DNA from: Streptomyces dangxiongensis
GTDB taxonomy: Bacteria > Actinomycetota > Actinomycetes > Streptomycetales > Streptomycetaceae
Assembly (NCBI RefSeq): GCF_003675325.1
Contig: NZ_CP033073.1
Coordinates: forward strand, 7,874,001 to 7,938,000
Direction of reading: 5' to 3'
DNA: 64,000 nucleotides
Position numbers and translations under genes: made by a program. Shown one piece after another: positions 9,325 to 17,026 of this stretch. The notes below the pieces were generated by a model. The model made no database searches, was not told where the DNA came from, and saw only the letters and a program-made list of their open reading frames with translations. Every line of letters starts with the position of its first letter. Within the stretch, counting starts at the first letter, position 1.

Positions 9325-9804
9325 ATGGAACCAGCCCTGGTGAGTGAGGACGGCACCGCACCGGAGACTCCAACCCTCCATACCACGGTGGCCCTGGAAG
9401 GCGACGGCGCGGACATCGCCCAGGCCCGCCACCTGGCAGCGCAGTTCCTCACCCGGGCACGGGCCGAGCACAGTCTGCCCGTCTCGCAGCGCGCCGTAGA
9501 CCTGACCCAGTTGGTGGTCAGCGAGTTGGTGACCAATGCCCGCAAGTACGCCCCCGGCCCGGTGCTGATGGATCTGCGTATCGTCGGAGACGTGGTCGAA
9601 GTGGTGGTGTGGGACTCCGGGCCGGTGATGCCGGTGGCCCGGGCCGCGGATGCCGGACGTGTGGGGCAGCACGGGCTGGAGATCGTGCTGGCAGTTGCTC
9701 AGGGCTTCGAGGTCCAGCGGGAGCCGGTCGGCAAACGCATCACCGCTCGCATCGCCTTGCTGGACGACCCCGGCGCTGCCCTCGCCGGGCGGAGCCCTCT
9801 CTAA
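9325..9804 (+). CDS. HATPase-domain (anti-sigma kinase-like) ATP-binding protein
   Basis: A 159-residue HATPase_c_2 protein. The N box is VVSELVTNARKYAP, the G1 box VVWDSGP and the G2 box GQHGLEIV, in the right order. Such Streptomyces proteins are RsbW/SpoIIAB-like serine kinases that bind sigma factors and phosphorylate STAS partners; the divergent STAS gene is the obvious candidate. ATG 9325 is preferred over GTG 9322, which directly precedes it. No strong ribosome-binding site is seen. Confidence 0.87.
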   Translation: MEPALVSEDGTAPETPTLHTTVALEGDGADIAQARHLAAQFLTRARAEHSLPVSQRAVDLTQLVVSELVTNARKYAPGPVLMDLRIVGDVVEVVVWDSGPVMPVARAADAGRVGQHGLEIVLAVAQGFEVQREPVGKRITARIALLDDPGAALAGRSPL

Positions 9805-10538
9805 GAGCGTCCGCCAGTAGGCCACGGACACGGCGGGTTGGGGTCATTGGGGCTGGCCGACGATGCCGTGCTCGGCGAGATCGGCGTGGGCGCGTCGTGC
9901 GGCACAGCCTCGCGAACCAGCGCGTACGAGTGAGCGTGGGTGCGGCGCGCCGGTTTCGCAAGGGTCTACTGGCGCTTTTTCAACTGCAGCTGGTGCAGGG
10001 GGAGACGCGTGATCGTTCACCGAAACCACTGTCGGGGCGCTGGTCGGCCGCCCGTCATGCCGGGTTCCGTCATGGGCTGCGGGATCCGGTCCGGCGAGGT
10101 GTGGTCCGCCTCCTGCCCGCTGCGGGTGGCCGTCCGCAGTGCCGTTCGCCGCGTTCCGGTCCGGAGCCTGCGTCGCGGTCGGCTTCGCCCCGGCCGCCGT
10201 CCCGTCCCTGTGCCGGGCGCTCCCGGCGCCGCCTGACGCTGTCGCGGGCCGACGGCCGGGCGGAGGCCCTGCCGCGTGTCGCCCCGCCGCGCCAGGCGTG
10301 CCGCCCCGCCGCCCGGCCGCCGTACCGGGGTGCGCCCGGCACGCACCCCGACCGGTCCCGCTCGCCGGGCCCCGCGCTCCGCTCAGCGCGCCGATAGTCC
10401 GCTCGGCCTGAGCCGGCCAGCCCACGGCACTCGGTAGTTGCGGTGACGGCTCACTTGCCGGGCAGCCGAGGTGACTGGGGACGGTGTGTCGAAGAGCCTT
10501 GATCTCGTGTGCTGCTGACAGAGGTAGGAGACCGGAAG
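9805..10538. other. Long GC-rich intergenic stretch
   Basis: Several overlapping open frames exist on the minus strand (up to 193 codons at 9844-10425). They are Arg/Pro/Gly-rich, lack motifs and look like chance frames in GC-rich DNA. Confidence 0.5.
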
Positions 10539-10637
10539 ATGGAGGCGGTCCGTGCCATTCGGACGATCACCGGCCTCAGTCTCTGGGACAGCGGCCTCTT
10601 GCTCGACAGCGCGCCAACCTCAGCCCCAGAACGGTAG
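10539..10637 (+). pseudogene. Ribosomal L7/L12 C-terminal-domain-like fragment
   Basis: A 32-codon frame reads MEAVRAIRTITGLSLWDSG and then LLLDSAP. This matches the core of the L7/L12 C-terminal domain, where the usual sequence is V-I-K-x-V-R-x-x-T-G-L-G-L-K-E-A-K-x-L-V-D-x-A-P. A purine-rich stretch containing AGGAG lies 10 or more bases upstream. It stops right after the helix and overlaps the 3' end of the reductase gene on the other strand. Streptomycetes carry many small L7/L12-like proteins; this one is truncated. Confidence 0.45.
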
Positions 10638-11378
10638 GGCGGCGAAGGAGCCGCCCACGGGGCCCCGGACAGCCTGGTCGACCAGTTCCTTGACCCCGTC
10701 GGCGGGCACCGGCTCGCCCGGGGCTTCCTGGAACCAGCGCTGTGCCTCCTCCTTGGTGATCCCCTCGGGGCGGTCTCCGAGGTAGGGCCAGACGTAGACG
10801 GGGGGTGCCGGGCTCGCAGCGCCAGGAGTCGGCAAGTGTGCCGATGTCGACGGCGTCGTAGCCCAGGACGTCCAGAAGCCGGACGATCTCGGCCTTGGCG
10901 GCCGGGTCGTCCCCGGCGACGGGCAGGGCGCTGCGGTCCGGGGCGCCGGCGGGACGAGCCCGGCTCTGAACAGCCGGCGGTGGTCCATGTTGTGGAGCGT
11001 CTTGACGACACGGGAGTTCGCCAGGTGCCGCTGGAGCAGCTCGCTGGAGGTCACTTCCGCGCTGTCCAGTTCTGCGATGCGGCCATCGCGCTCCGGGTAG
11101 TAGTTCATCGTGTCGATCACGGTCTTCCCGGCCAGCGCGTCGGCGGGGAGCTTGTCGTAGGCGCTCATGGGGACGGTTGCCACCACCACGTCGCCTGCCT
11201 TCGCCGCCTCCTCCGTGGTGACCGCGTGGGCCCGGTCACCGAGTTGGGCGACCAGGTCGGCGAGGGTCTCGGGGCCGCGCGAGTTGCTCATGACGACATC
11301 GAGGCCGGCTGCGACGGCGAGGCGGGCGAGCGAGCTGCCGATCATGCCGCTTCCGATGAAACCGATGGTCTTTGTCAT
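10620..11378 (-). CDS. NADPH-dependent F420 reductase-like oxidoreductase, with two compensating frameshifts
   Basis: The N-terminal Rossmann motif IGFIGSGMIGSSLARLA and the VVKTLHNMD block identify an F420-dependent NADP oxidoreductase-type coenzyme-binding protein. The C-terminal VYVWPYLGDRPEGITKEE fits as well. In the middle (about 10795-10945) the annotated frame is Pro/Ser-rich nonsense. The frame one base away reads SALPVAGDDPAAKAEIVRLL and LADSWRCEPGTP, exactly what the family needs. A missing C in a C run and an extra C in a six-C run would explain both shifts. It lies 70 bases downstream of the MFS gene in the same direction, so probably one operon. Functional only if the shifts are sequencing errors. 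Confidence 0.75.
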   Translation of the reverse strand: MTKTIGFIGSGMIGSSLARLAVAAGLDVVMSNSRGPETLADLVAQLGDRAHAVTTEEAAKAGDVVVATVPMSAYDKLPADALAGKTVIDTMNYYPERDGRIAELDSAEVTSSELLQRHLANSRVVKTLHNMDHRRLFRAGLVPPAPRTAAPCPSPGTTRPPRPRSSGFWTSWATTPSTSAHLPTPGAASPAPPVYVWPYLGDRPEGITKEEAQRWFQEAPGEPVPADGVKELVDQAVRGPVGGSFAALPFWG

Positions 11379-11448
11379 GGTGTCGAACCTCCAGGATCAA
11401 CGCGCCCGGACGGCGCGTGGGTTAGGGCGGTGGATGGATTGATCTGTG

Positions 11449-12699
11449 TCACGGTGCGTCCGCTGCTACGAGTGGGCCGCGGCGGCCGACCGCCCACACG
11501 GTCAGGGCGAGGCATGCCAGGGCGGCACCGGTGAGCGTCACGGCTGTCCAGCCTCCGGCCTGCCACAGCAGGGAAGCGGCGGCCGATCCGATGGCGCCGC
11601 CGATGAAGTTGCTGGTCACCAGGGCGGTGTTGATCCTGTTTCGGGCCTGCCGCGACACGGCGAACAGCCGTGTCTGGTTGAGGATGGTCAGACCCATGAC
11701 GGCGATGTCCAGCAGCACGATGGCCACCACGAGCACGAGGACGGAGTGGCCTGCGAGCGCGGCGGTACCGAACGCGACCAGGGCCAGGGCCCAGCCTGCT
11801 CCGGTGGCGGGCAGCGACCAGCCGCGATCCTGGAGCCGGCCCGCTCCCTGTGCGGCCATGGCGCCGGCCAGCCCGGCCAGCCCGAACAGGCCGATGATCG
11901 AGACCGGGTAGGAGAACGGCGGTGCGCTCAGCAGGAATGTCAGCGCCGTCCAGAACATCGTGAAGACGCCGAATCCGATGGCGCCCAGGACCAGGGTCCA
12001 GCGCACCATCCGCTCCTGCCGGACCACCCGGCCGACGGACGCGATCAGCGCCGGGTACGGCATGCGCAGCTTGGGCTCCATCGACGGGATCGCGCGGTGC
12101 AGCAGGAGGGCGAAGACCACCGCCGTAGCTGCCGCGACCACGAACACGGCGCGCCATCCAGCGATACTCGCGACCAGGCCGCTCACCGTGCGCGAGATGA
12201 GGATGCCGATCAGGATTCCGGAGGCGACCGTACCGACCACTCGGCCGCGTTCGCCGTCGGTGGCGAGGTCCCCTGCCAGTGGGGCGAGGATCTGGCCGGA
12301 CACCGTGCCTACTCCCAGCGCGGCGATGGCCACGAGGAGTACGCCGATCGACGGCGCCAACGCGCATCCCACCAGTGCCACGGCCCCGATCAGCATCATC
12401 AGCGGGATGAGCCGGCGCCGGTCCATCACGTCGCCGAGCGGCACGATGAGCAGGATGCCGACCGCGTAGCCGATCTGGGTCGCGGTGACCAGCCATCCTG
12501 CCAGGGAGGCGGACGCGTGCAGGTCGCGCGCGATGAAGTCCAGCAGTGGCTGAGCCCAGTAGAGGTTCGCGACGGCCGCACCGCCGGCGATGGCGAACAG
12601 CAGCGTCAGCCCGCGGCTGATCCCCTGCTGCCGTTGCCGGGGCCCGGCCTCGCCAGGCCGGGCTGTGGCAGGCGGCACGGTGTTCTCGGGAGTGGACAC
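11449..12699 (-). CDS. MFS transporter
   Basis: A 416-residue major facilitator protein with about 12 membrane segments. The cytoplasmic loop 2-3 motif reads GDVMDRRRLIPLM, and NLYWAQPLLDFIARDL is typical of a common actinobacterial efflux subgroup. GTG 12699 is selected because coding character starts there and AAGGA lies 11 bases upstream; longer frames run into the divergent promoter. It is the first gene of a probable two-gene operon with the F420-reductase-like gene, under the control of the divergent XRE regulator at 12993. Substrate unknown. Confidence 0.9.
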   Translation of the reverse strand: MSTPENTVPPATARPGEAGPRQRQQGISRGLTLLFAIAGGAAVANLYWAQPLLDFIARDLHASASLAGWLVTATQIGYAVGILLIVPLGDVMDRRRLIPLMMLIGAVALVGCALAPSIGVLLVAIAALGVGTVSGQILAPLAGDLATDGERGRVVGTVASGILIGILISRTVSGLVASIAGWRAVFVVAAATAVVFALLLHRAIPSMEPKLRMPYPALIASVGRVVRQERMVRWTLVLGAIGFGVFTMFWTALTFLLSAPPFSYPVSIIGLFGLAGLAGAMAAQGAGRLQDRGWSLPATGAGWALALVAFGTAALAGHSVLVLVVAIVLLDIAVMGLTILNQTRLFAVSRQARNRINTALVTSNFIGGAIGSAAASLLWQAGGWTAVTLTGAALACLALTVWAVGRRGPLVAADAP

Positions 12700-12939
12700 G
12701 TGGTGCTGCTTCCTTGATCGAATGGGTTGCGTTCGAGTGGCTGCCCCGGGGACGGGACAACGGGTCGAGCGAGCGGATGCCGAAGAGCGGGGCGGATGCC
12801 ACTTCACCGGGACTGCACCCCGCCGGCCCCACGACGCAGGGGTGGCCGGCGCCGTCGTGCGGCGGGCGGTTCCTCCCGCCACCACCGGGGCTCCATCCAT
12901 GCAACAGCCTCGGTGGCTGATGAGGGAGAGCCTGATGAC

Positions 12940-12992
12940 CCAGGTACTGGCAGGGCCTCCCAGTCCCGCCATGCCGGGCCTAGCCTCGGAGA
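12940..12992. promoter_or_regulatory. Operator and leaderless promoter of first XRE divergon
   Basis: CCAGGTACTGG (inverted repeat CCAG-N3-CTGG) is at 12940-12950. TAGCCT at 12981-12986, a TANNNT -10, ends 6 bases before the ATG at 12993, which has no ribosome-binding site. The same palindrome occurs at the equivalent place in the second XRE divergon (15048-15058), so it is probably the shared regulator-binding site. Confidence 0.55.
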
Positions 12993-13892
12993 ATGGACAG
13001 GAGGAAAGAGATCCGCGAGTTCCTGACATTGCGCCGGGCAAAGATCACGCCCGAACAGGCGGGGCTGCCCGTCTTCGGCGGAGACGCCCGCCGTGTTCCG
13101 GGCCTGCGCCGCGAGGAAGTCGCACTCCTGGCCGGCGTCAGCGTCGACTACTACACCCGCCTGGAACGCGGTGACGCCCGAGGTGTCTCAGACAGCGTCC
13201 TGGACAACCTCGCGCGTGCTCTCCAGCTCAACGAGGCGGAGCGAACCCACCTCTTCGACCTGGTCCGCGCGGCGAACGCCACCACCCGGACCCGCCGGAA
13301 GGCTCGGCACCAGGTGCGCCCGGCCGTGCAGCGCATCCTCGACACGATGTCGACGCCCGCACTCGTATGGAACGGATACTTCGACACCCTCGCCGTCAAC
13401 CGCCTGGGCCGCGCCCTGTTCTCACCGGTGCTGAAGGACCGGCCGCTGCCCGTCAACCACGCCCGGTACCTCTTCCTCGACCCAGGGGCCCATGAATTCT
13501 TCAGCGACTGGGAGACCACGGCCGACGACGCCGTCGCCTCCCTGCGTTGGCAGGCCGGCCGCAACCCCTACGACAAGACGCTGACAGAGCTCATCGGCGA
13601 ACTGTCCACACGAAGCGAGTCCTTCGGTACCCGGTGGGCGGCCCACAACGTGCAGATACACCGCACCGGCGTCAAACGGCTTCAGCACCCTGTCGTCGGC
13701 GCCGTCTCCCTGCCCTACGAGTCGATGGCCATCGACGCCGACGCCGGCCTGACCCTCGTCGCCTACACCGCCGAACCCGGCTCCCCTTCCGAAGACGCCC
13801 TCGACTTCCTCGCCAGTTGGGCGGCCACCACGGATCCCGAGCAGACAGACGACCAGCCAGCCCCGGGACCCGACCCGCGGCAAGGGCGCTGA
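12993..13892 (+). CDS. XRE-family regulator with MmyB-like ligand domain
   Basis: A 299-residue regulator. The XRE helix-turn-helix spans about residues 35-90 (GLRREEVALLAGVSVDYYTR, then LERG). A C-terminal sensor domain of the MmyB-like ligand-binding type follows, with ALVWNGYFDTLAVNRLGRAL and a conserved LRWQAGRNP block. It is divergent from the MFS/reductase operon, which it most likely represses in response to a small molecule. It is closely similar along its whole length to the gene at 15100, so the two are paralogues. Start at the leaderless ATG. Confidence 0.9.
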   Translation: MDRRKEIREFLTLRRAKITPEQAGLPVFGGDARRVPGLRREEVALLAGVSVDYYTRLERGDARGVSDSVLDNLARALQLNEAERTHLFDLVRAANATTRTRRKARHQVRPAVQRILDTMSTPALVWNGYFDTLAVNRLGRALFSPVLKDRPLPVNHARYLFLDPGAHEFFSDWETTADDAVASLRWQAGRNPYDKTLTELIGELSTRSESFGTRWAAHNVQIHRTGVKRLQHPVVGAVSLPYESMAIDADAGLTLVAYTAEPGSPSEDALDFLASWAATTDPEQTDDQPAPGPDPRQGR

Positions 13893-13974
13893 GACCGCCG
13901 GGGCCAGTCCCTCGACAGCCACACGAACGCCGCCGGTGCCCGTCGCCGCTGAGCCGGGTCGAACTCGACTGCCG

Positions 13975-14940
13975 TCAGTAGCGGCCACCCTGCGGCGTGG
14001 GCAGCGCGTCCAGTTCGGCCAGGTCCTCGGTGCTGAGTTCGATATCGGCCGATCCCGCGTTGTCGGCGAGGTACTTGGGGGTCTTGGTGCCGGGAATGGG
14101 GACGACGTACGGCCCCTGGGCGATCAGCCAGGCCAGCGCCACCTGGGCCGGAGTGGCCCCCGTCCGCTCGGCGATCTCCCGCACCTTGCCCGCGATGGCC
14201 AGGTTGACGCGCAGCGCCTCCTGCTGGAAGCGGGACAGCCGGCGCCGGAAGTCGTCCTCGGGCAGGTCGTCGAAGGAAGTGAACCGGCCCGTGAGGAAGC
14301 CCTTGCCCAGCGGCGAGAACGGCAGGAAGGCGATGCCCTGCTCCTGGCAGTAGGGCAGCACGTCGGTCATCCATTCCCTGGTCCACAGCGACATCTCCGA
14401 CTGCACCGAGGTCACCGGGTGCACCGACTGTGCCCGCTTGATCTGGTCGACGGTCGCTTCGGACAGACCGATGTGCCGGGCCTTGCCCGCCGCGACGGTC
14501 TCCGCCATCGCACCCCAGGTCTCCTCGACGGGCACGTCCGGGTCGACGCGGTGCAACTGGTAGAGATCTACGTGGTCGGTGCCGAGCCGGCGCAGGCTCT
14601 CGTCGATCGATGTACGTACATGTTCGGGGCGCCCGTTGGGAACCGTACGGACCTCGCCCGGCCCGCCCACGCTTGCCAGACCGACCTTCGTCGCCAGAAC
14701 CGCGCGCTCGCGATGGCCGCCGCTCAGGGCCCGGCCCACCAGTTCCTCGTTGATGTAGGGGCCGTAGACGTCGGCGGTGTCGAGCAGGGTGATGCCCAGG
14801 TCGAGCGCCTGGCGGATCACGGAGACCGACGTCTCGTCGTCGCGTGGCGCGGCCATGTCGTAGGCGAAACTCATGCCCATACAGCCCAGCCCCAGAACGC
14901 CGACTTCAGGACCCTTGCTGCCCATAGTGGTGGTACGCAT
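13975..14940 (-). CDS. Aldo/keto reductase
   Basis: A 321-residue aldo/keto reductase (NADPH-dependent carbonyl reduction, TIM barrel). The catalytic tetrad can be seen: Asp and Tyr in LLDTADVYGPYINEEL, Lys in VLATKVG and His in DLYQLHRVDP. The late VPIPGTKTPKYLADN segment binds the cofactor phosphate. GAGAGGA lies about 10 bases before the ATG at 14940. It is divergent from the second XRE regulator (15100) and probably controlled by it. Length is normal. Confidence 0.93.
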   Translation of the reverse strand: MRTTTMGSKGPEVGVLGLGCMGMSFAYDMAAPRDDETSVSVIRQALDLGITLLDTADVYGPYINEELVGRALSGGHRERAVLATKVGLASVGGPGEVRTVPNGRPEHVRTSIDESLRRLGTDHVDLYQLHRVDPDVPVEETWGAMAETVAAGKARHIGLSEATVDQIKRAQSVHPVTSVQSEMSLWTREWMTDVLPYCQEQGIAFLPFSPLGKGFLTGRFTSFDDLPEDDFRRRLSRFQQEALRVNLAIAGKVREIAERTGATPAQVALAWLIAQGPYVVPIPGTKTPKYLADNAGSADIELSTEDLAELDALPTPQGGRY

Positions 14941-15047
14941 ACCGTTCTCATCCTCTCTGCCGAATCCGGGGGCGGCGGCCCCGTCGCTGACCGCCGGACA
15001 CGATCCATGCAACCCCTCGCACGACTGGCGAGGGAGACCCTGAGAAC

Positions 15048-15099
15048 CCAGGTACTGGCAGTTCCCCCCAGCACGACGACATGGACATAACCTCGGAAT
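15048..15099. promoter_or_regulatory. Operator and leaderless promoter of second XRE divergon
   Basis: CCAGGTACTGG is at 15048-15058, matching the site at 12940. TAACCT at 15088-15093 ends 6 bases before the ATG at 15100. The flanks are also alike in the two regions (GAGGGAGA before, CTCGGA after). Confidence 0.55.
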
Positions 15100-15978
15100 A
15101 TGGACAGACGCCAAGAAGTCAGCGACTTCCTGAGCTCCCGGAGGGCCAAGATCACCCCGGAGCAGGCAGGGCTGCCCGCCTACGGCGGTGACGCGCGGCG
15201 TGTACCCGGACTGCGCCGTGAGGAGGTCGCCTCTCTGGCCGGTGTCAGCGTCGACTACTACACCCGCCTGGAGCGGGGCAACGCCCTTGGTGTTTCCGAC
15301 GGCGTCCTGGACAACCTCGCTCGTGCGCTTCAGCTCAACGAGGCCGAGCGCACACATCTGTTCGATCTGGTGCGCTCCGCGGACGGCGCGGTTCCACCGA
15401 GCGAGACGCGCGCGCCGCAGATTCCGCCTGCCATCCTGCGCATTCTCCACGCCGTGGCCGGCCTCCCCGCATACCTCCGTACACCTCGCCTTGACACCCT
15501 GGCCGCCAACCAGCTCGGCCGCGCCCTGTTCTCACCGTTCATGCACGGCCGGTCGCTGCCTGTGAACAACGCCCGGTTCATCCTCCTGGACCCGCGTGCG
15601 GTCGATTTCTTCCCCGACTGGGACACCGTCGCCCACGACACCGTCGCCGCTCTGCGCTGGCAGGTCGGCCGTAACCCGCGTGACAAGGCGCTGGCCGAAC
15701 TGGTGGACGAGCTGTCCGCGGGCAGTGAGCTCTTCCGTACGCGCTGGGCCGATCACAACGTGCGCATCCATCGCGGTGGCGTGAAGAGCATCCGCCACCC
15801 TGCCGTCGGCGACCTCACCGTGTCCTATGAGTCGATGACCGTCGACTCCGACGCCGGCCTGATTCTCACCGTCTACAGCGCCGAGCCCGATTCCCCGTCC
15901 GAGAAGGCCCTTCGTCGGCTGGCCGATTGGGCCGCCGCGGTCGAGGGCGAACAGAGCACCCAGGCTCCCACCGGCTGA
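15100..15978 (+). CDS. XRE-family regulator with MmyB-like ligand domain (paralogue)
   Basis: A 292-residue regulator with the same architecture as the gene at 12993. The HTH is near residues 35-90 (GLRREEVASLAGVSVDYYTR), followed by the sensor domain (DTLAANQLGRALFSPFMHG and the LRWQVGRNPRDKALAEL block). The first 90 residues differ from the paralogue at only a few positions. The sensor domains differ more, which suggests a different ligand. Divergent from an aldo/keto reductase. Likely autoregulated through the CCAGGTACTGG palindrome. Confidence 0.9.
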   Translation: MDRRQEVSDFLSSRRAKITPEQAGLPAYGGDARRVPGLRREEVASLAGVSVDYYTRLERGNALGVSDGVLDNLARALQLNEAERTHLFDLVRSADGAVPPSETRAPQIPPAILRILHAVAGLPAYLRTPRLDTLAANQLGRALFSPFMHGRSLPVNNARFILLDPRAVDFFPDWDTVAHDTVAALRWQVGRNPRDKALAELVDELSAGSELFRTRWADHNVRIHRGGVKSIRHPAVGDLTVSYESMTVDSDAGLILTVYSAEPDSPSEKALRRLADWAAAVEGEQSTQAPTG

Positions 15979-16039
15979 GGCCCTGCCGCTCGGCGGGCGG
16001 CGGTCCGGTCGGTCGTCCCAGCAGCGTTCGCCGGCCGCT

Positions 16040-16087
16040 ACGCGGGTGGTCCTGTCGCGGATCGTCGCGACAGGACCACCCGCGTAC
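16040..16087 (+). terminator. 21-bp perfect inverted repeat (hairpin)
   Basis: The arms at 16040-16060 and 16067-16087 are perfectly complementary and enclose a 6-base loop (GATCGT). It starts 61 bases after the XRE stop codon and has no U-tract, as is common for GC-rich terminators. The rest of 15979-16444 has a short codon-biased frame (about 16090-16200) that I cannot name. Confidence 0.55.
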
Positions 16088-16444
16088 GGGGACGTCAAGC
16101 GCATCACGGCCCGCATCGCCCTGTCCGATGGCCCGGAGACCGCGGCGCCCGTGGAGTCGCTCGACGTGATCGCGCACATGCTCCAGAAGCGCCTCGGGGC
16201 GGTGTCGGTGTCCGGGCAACCGCAACGACTGCAAGGCATGGGGGCTGTCCGGCGCGAAAGGCCGCCGTCGGCCACGAACACAAGTGCGTCCTGGAACCGC
16301 CACGGACTGCCCTGGCGCCTCTCCCTGGGCCTTGCATCCGTCCGGGTCAGTCGTGGTGGCGGCGGGGCCGGGCTCCGGCGAGGGTGGAGTGGTGCCGACG
16401 TTTCTGTCGGCACCCTCCCCTGTCCCTGTTCAAGGAGCATTGTC

Positions 16445-17026
16445 ATGTCTGATCGCAATACCCTCATCCGCAGCCTGCACGATGTGGGGCTGGCAGCCTG
16501 GTTCGGCGGCTCTCTCATGGGCGCGGTCGGTCTCAACGGGGCAGCGAAGGATCAAAGTGAGACGGCCCAGGCCGGTGCACGGATCGCCTCGTCAGGGTGG
16601 GCGAAGTGGACACCGGTCAGCGCCGCGGCCATCGGCGCGCACCTGTTCGGCGGCGGCGGACTGCTTGCGGTGAACGCTCACCGGGTCGCCGCCCAGAAGG
16701 GTGTGGGGGCCTCCACCACGGCCAAGACCCTCGTCACCGCTGCGGCCCTGGCCGTCACTGCCTACGCCCGGGTCCTGGGCAAGAAAGTCGAGCTGGCTTC
16801 CTCCTCCGACCCACAGGACGCCGAAAAGGCTGCCCAGCACCCCATCGACCTCGACAGCGCCCAGCGGCAGCTGGCCGTCGCGCAGTGGGCGGTGCCGGCC
16901 CTGACAGGATGCCTGGTGGTGCTCAACGCCCTGCACGGTGAGCAGCAGCGTCCCGAGGAGCAGCTCCCCGGCATGTGGGAGCGGGCTCGCTCCGCCGCCA
17001 CCCCCTTCATCCCGCAACACTCTTGA
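16445..17026 (+). CDS. Four-helix integral membrane protein
   Basis: A 193-residue membrane protein. Hydrophobic segments lie near residues 10-30 (LHDVGLAAWFGGSLMGAVGL), 54-75 (IGAHLFGGGGLLAV), 90-110 and 140-160 (WAVPALTGCLVVLNAL). It resembles an abundant uncharacterised streptomycete family; no function is known to me. ATG 16445 is chosen for AAGGAG about 9 bases upstream. The longer in-frame extension to 16046 crosses the hairpin and is not coding. The 3' end overlaps the desaturase frame on the opposite strand by 20 bases. Confidence 0.75.
   Translation: MSDRNTLIRSLHDVGLAAWFGGSLMGAVGLNGAAKDQSETAQAGARIASSGWAKWTPVSAAAIGAHLFGGGGLLAVNAHRVAAQKGVGASTTAKTLVTAAALAVTAYARVLGKKVELASSSDPQDAEKAAQHPIDLDSAQRQLAVAQWAVPALTGCLVVLNALHGEQQRPEEQLPGMWERARSAATPFIPQHS

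Noticed and set aside
9844..10425. 193-codon minus-strand open frame
   Set aside because: Composition is Arg/Gly/Pro/Ala-rich without motif, there is no ribosome-binding site, and several overlapping frames look equally good.
11446..12717. 423-codon plus-strand open frame
   Set aside because: It is antisense to the MFS gene, which has clear membrane segments and family motifs; the plus-strand product is a low-complexity hydrophilic sequence.
13975..15450. 491-codon version of the aldo/keto reductase
   Set aside because: The extension beyond 14940 runs antisense through the divergent promoter and the start of the second XRE gene; family similarity starts at 14940.
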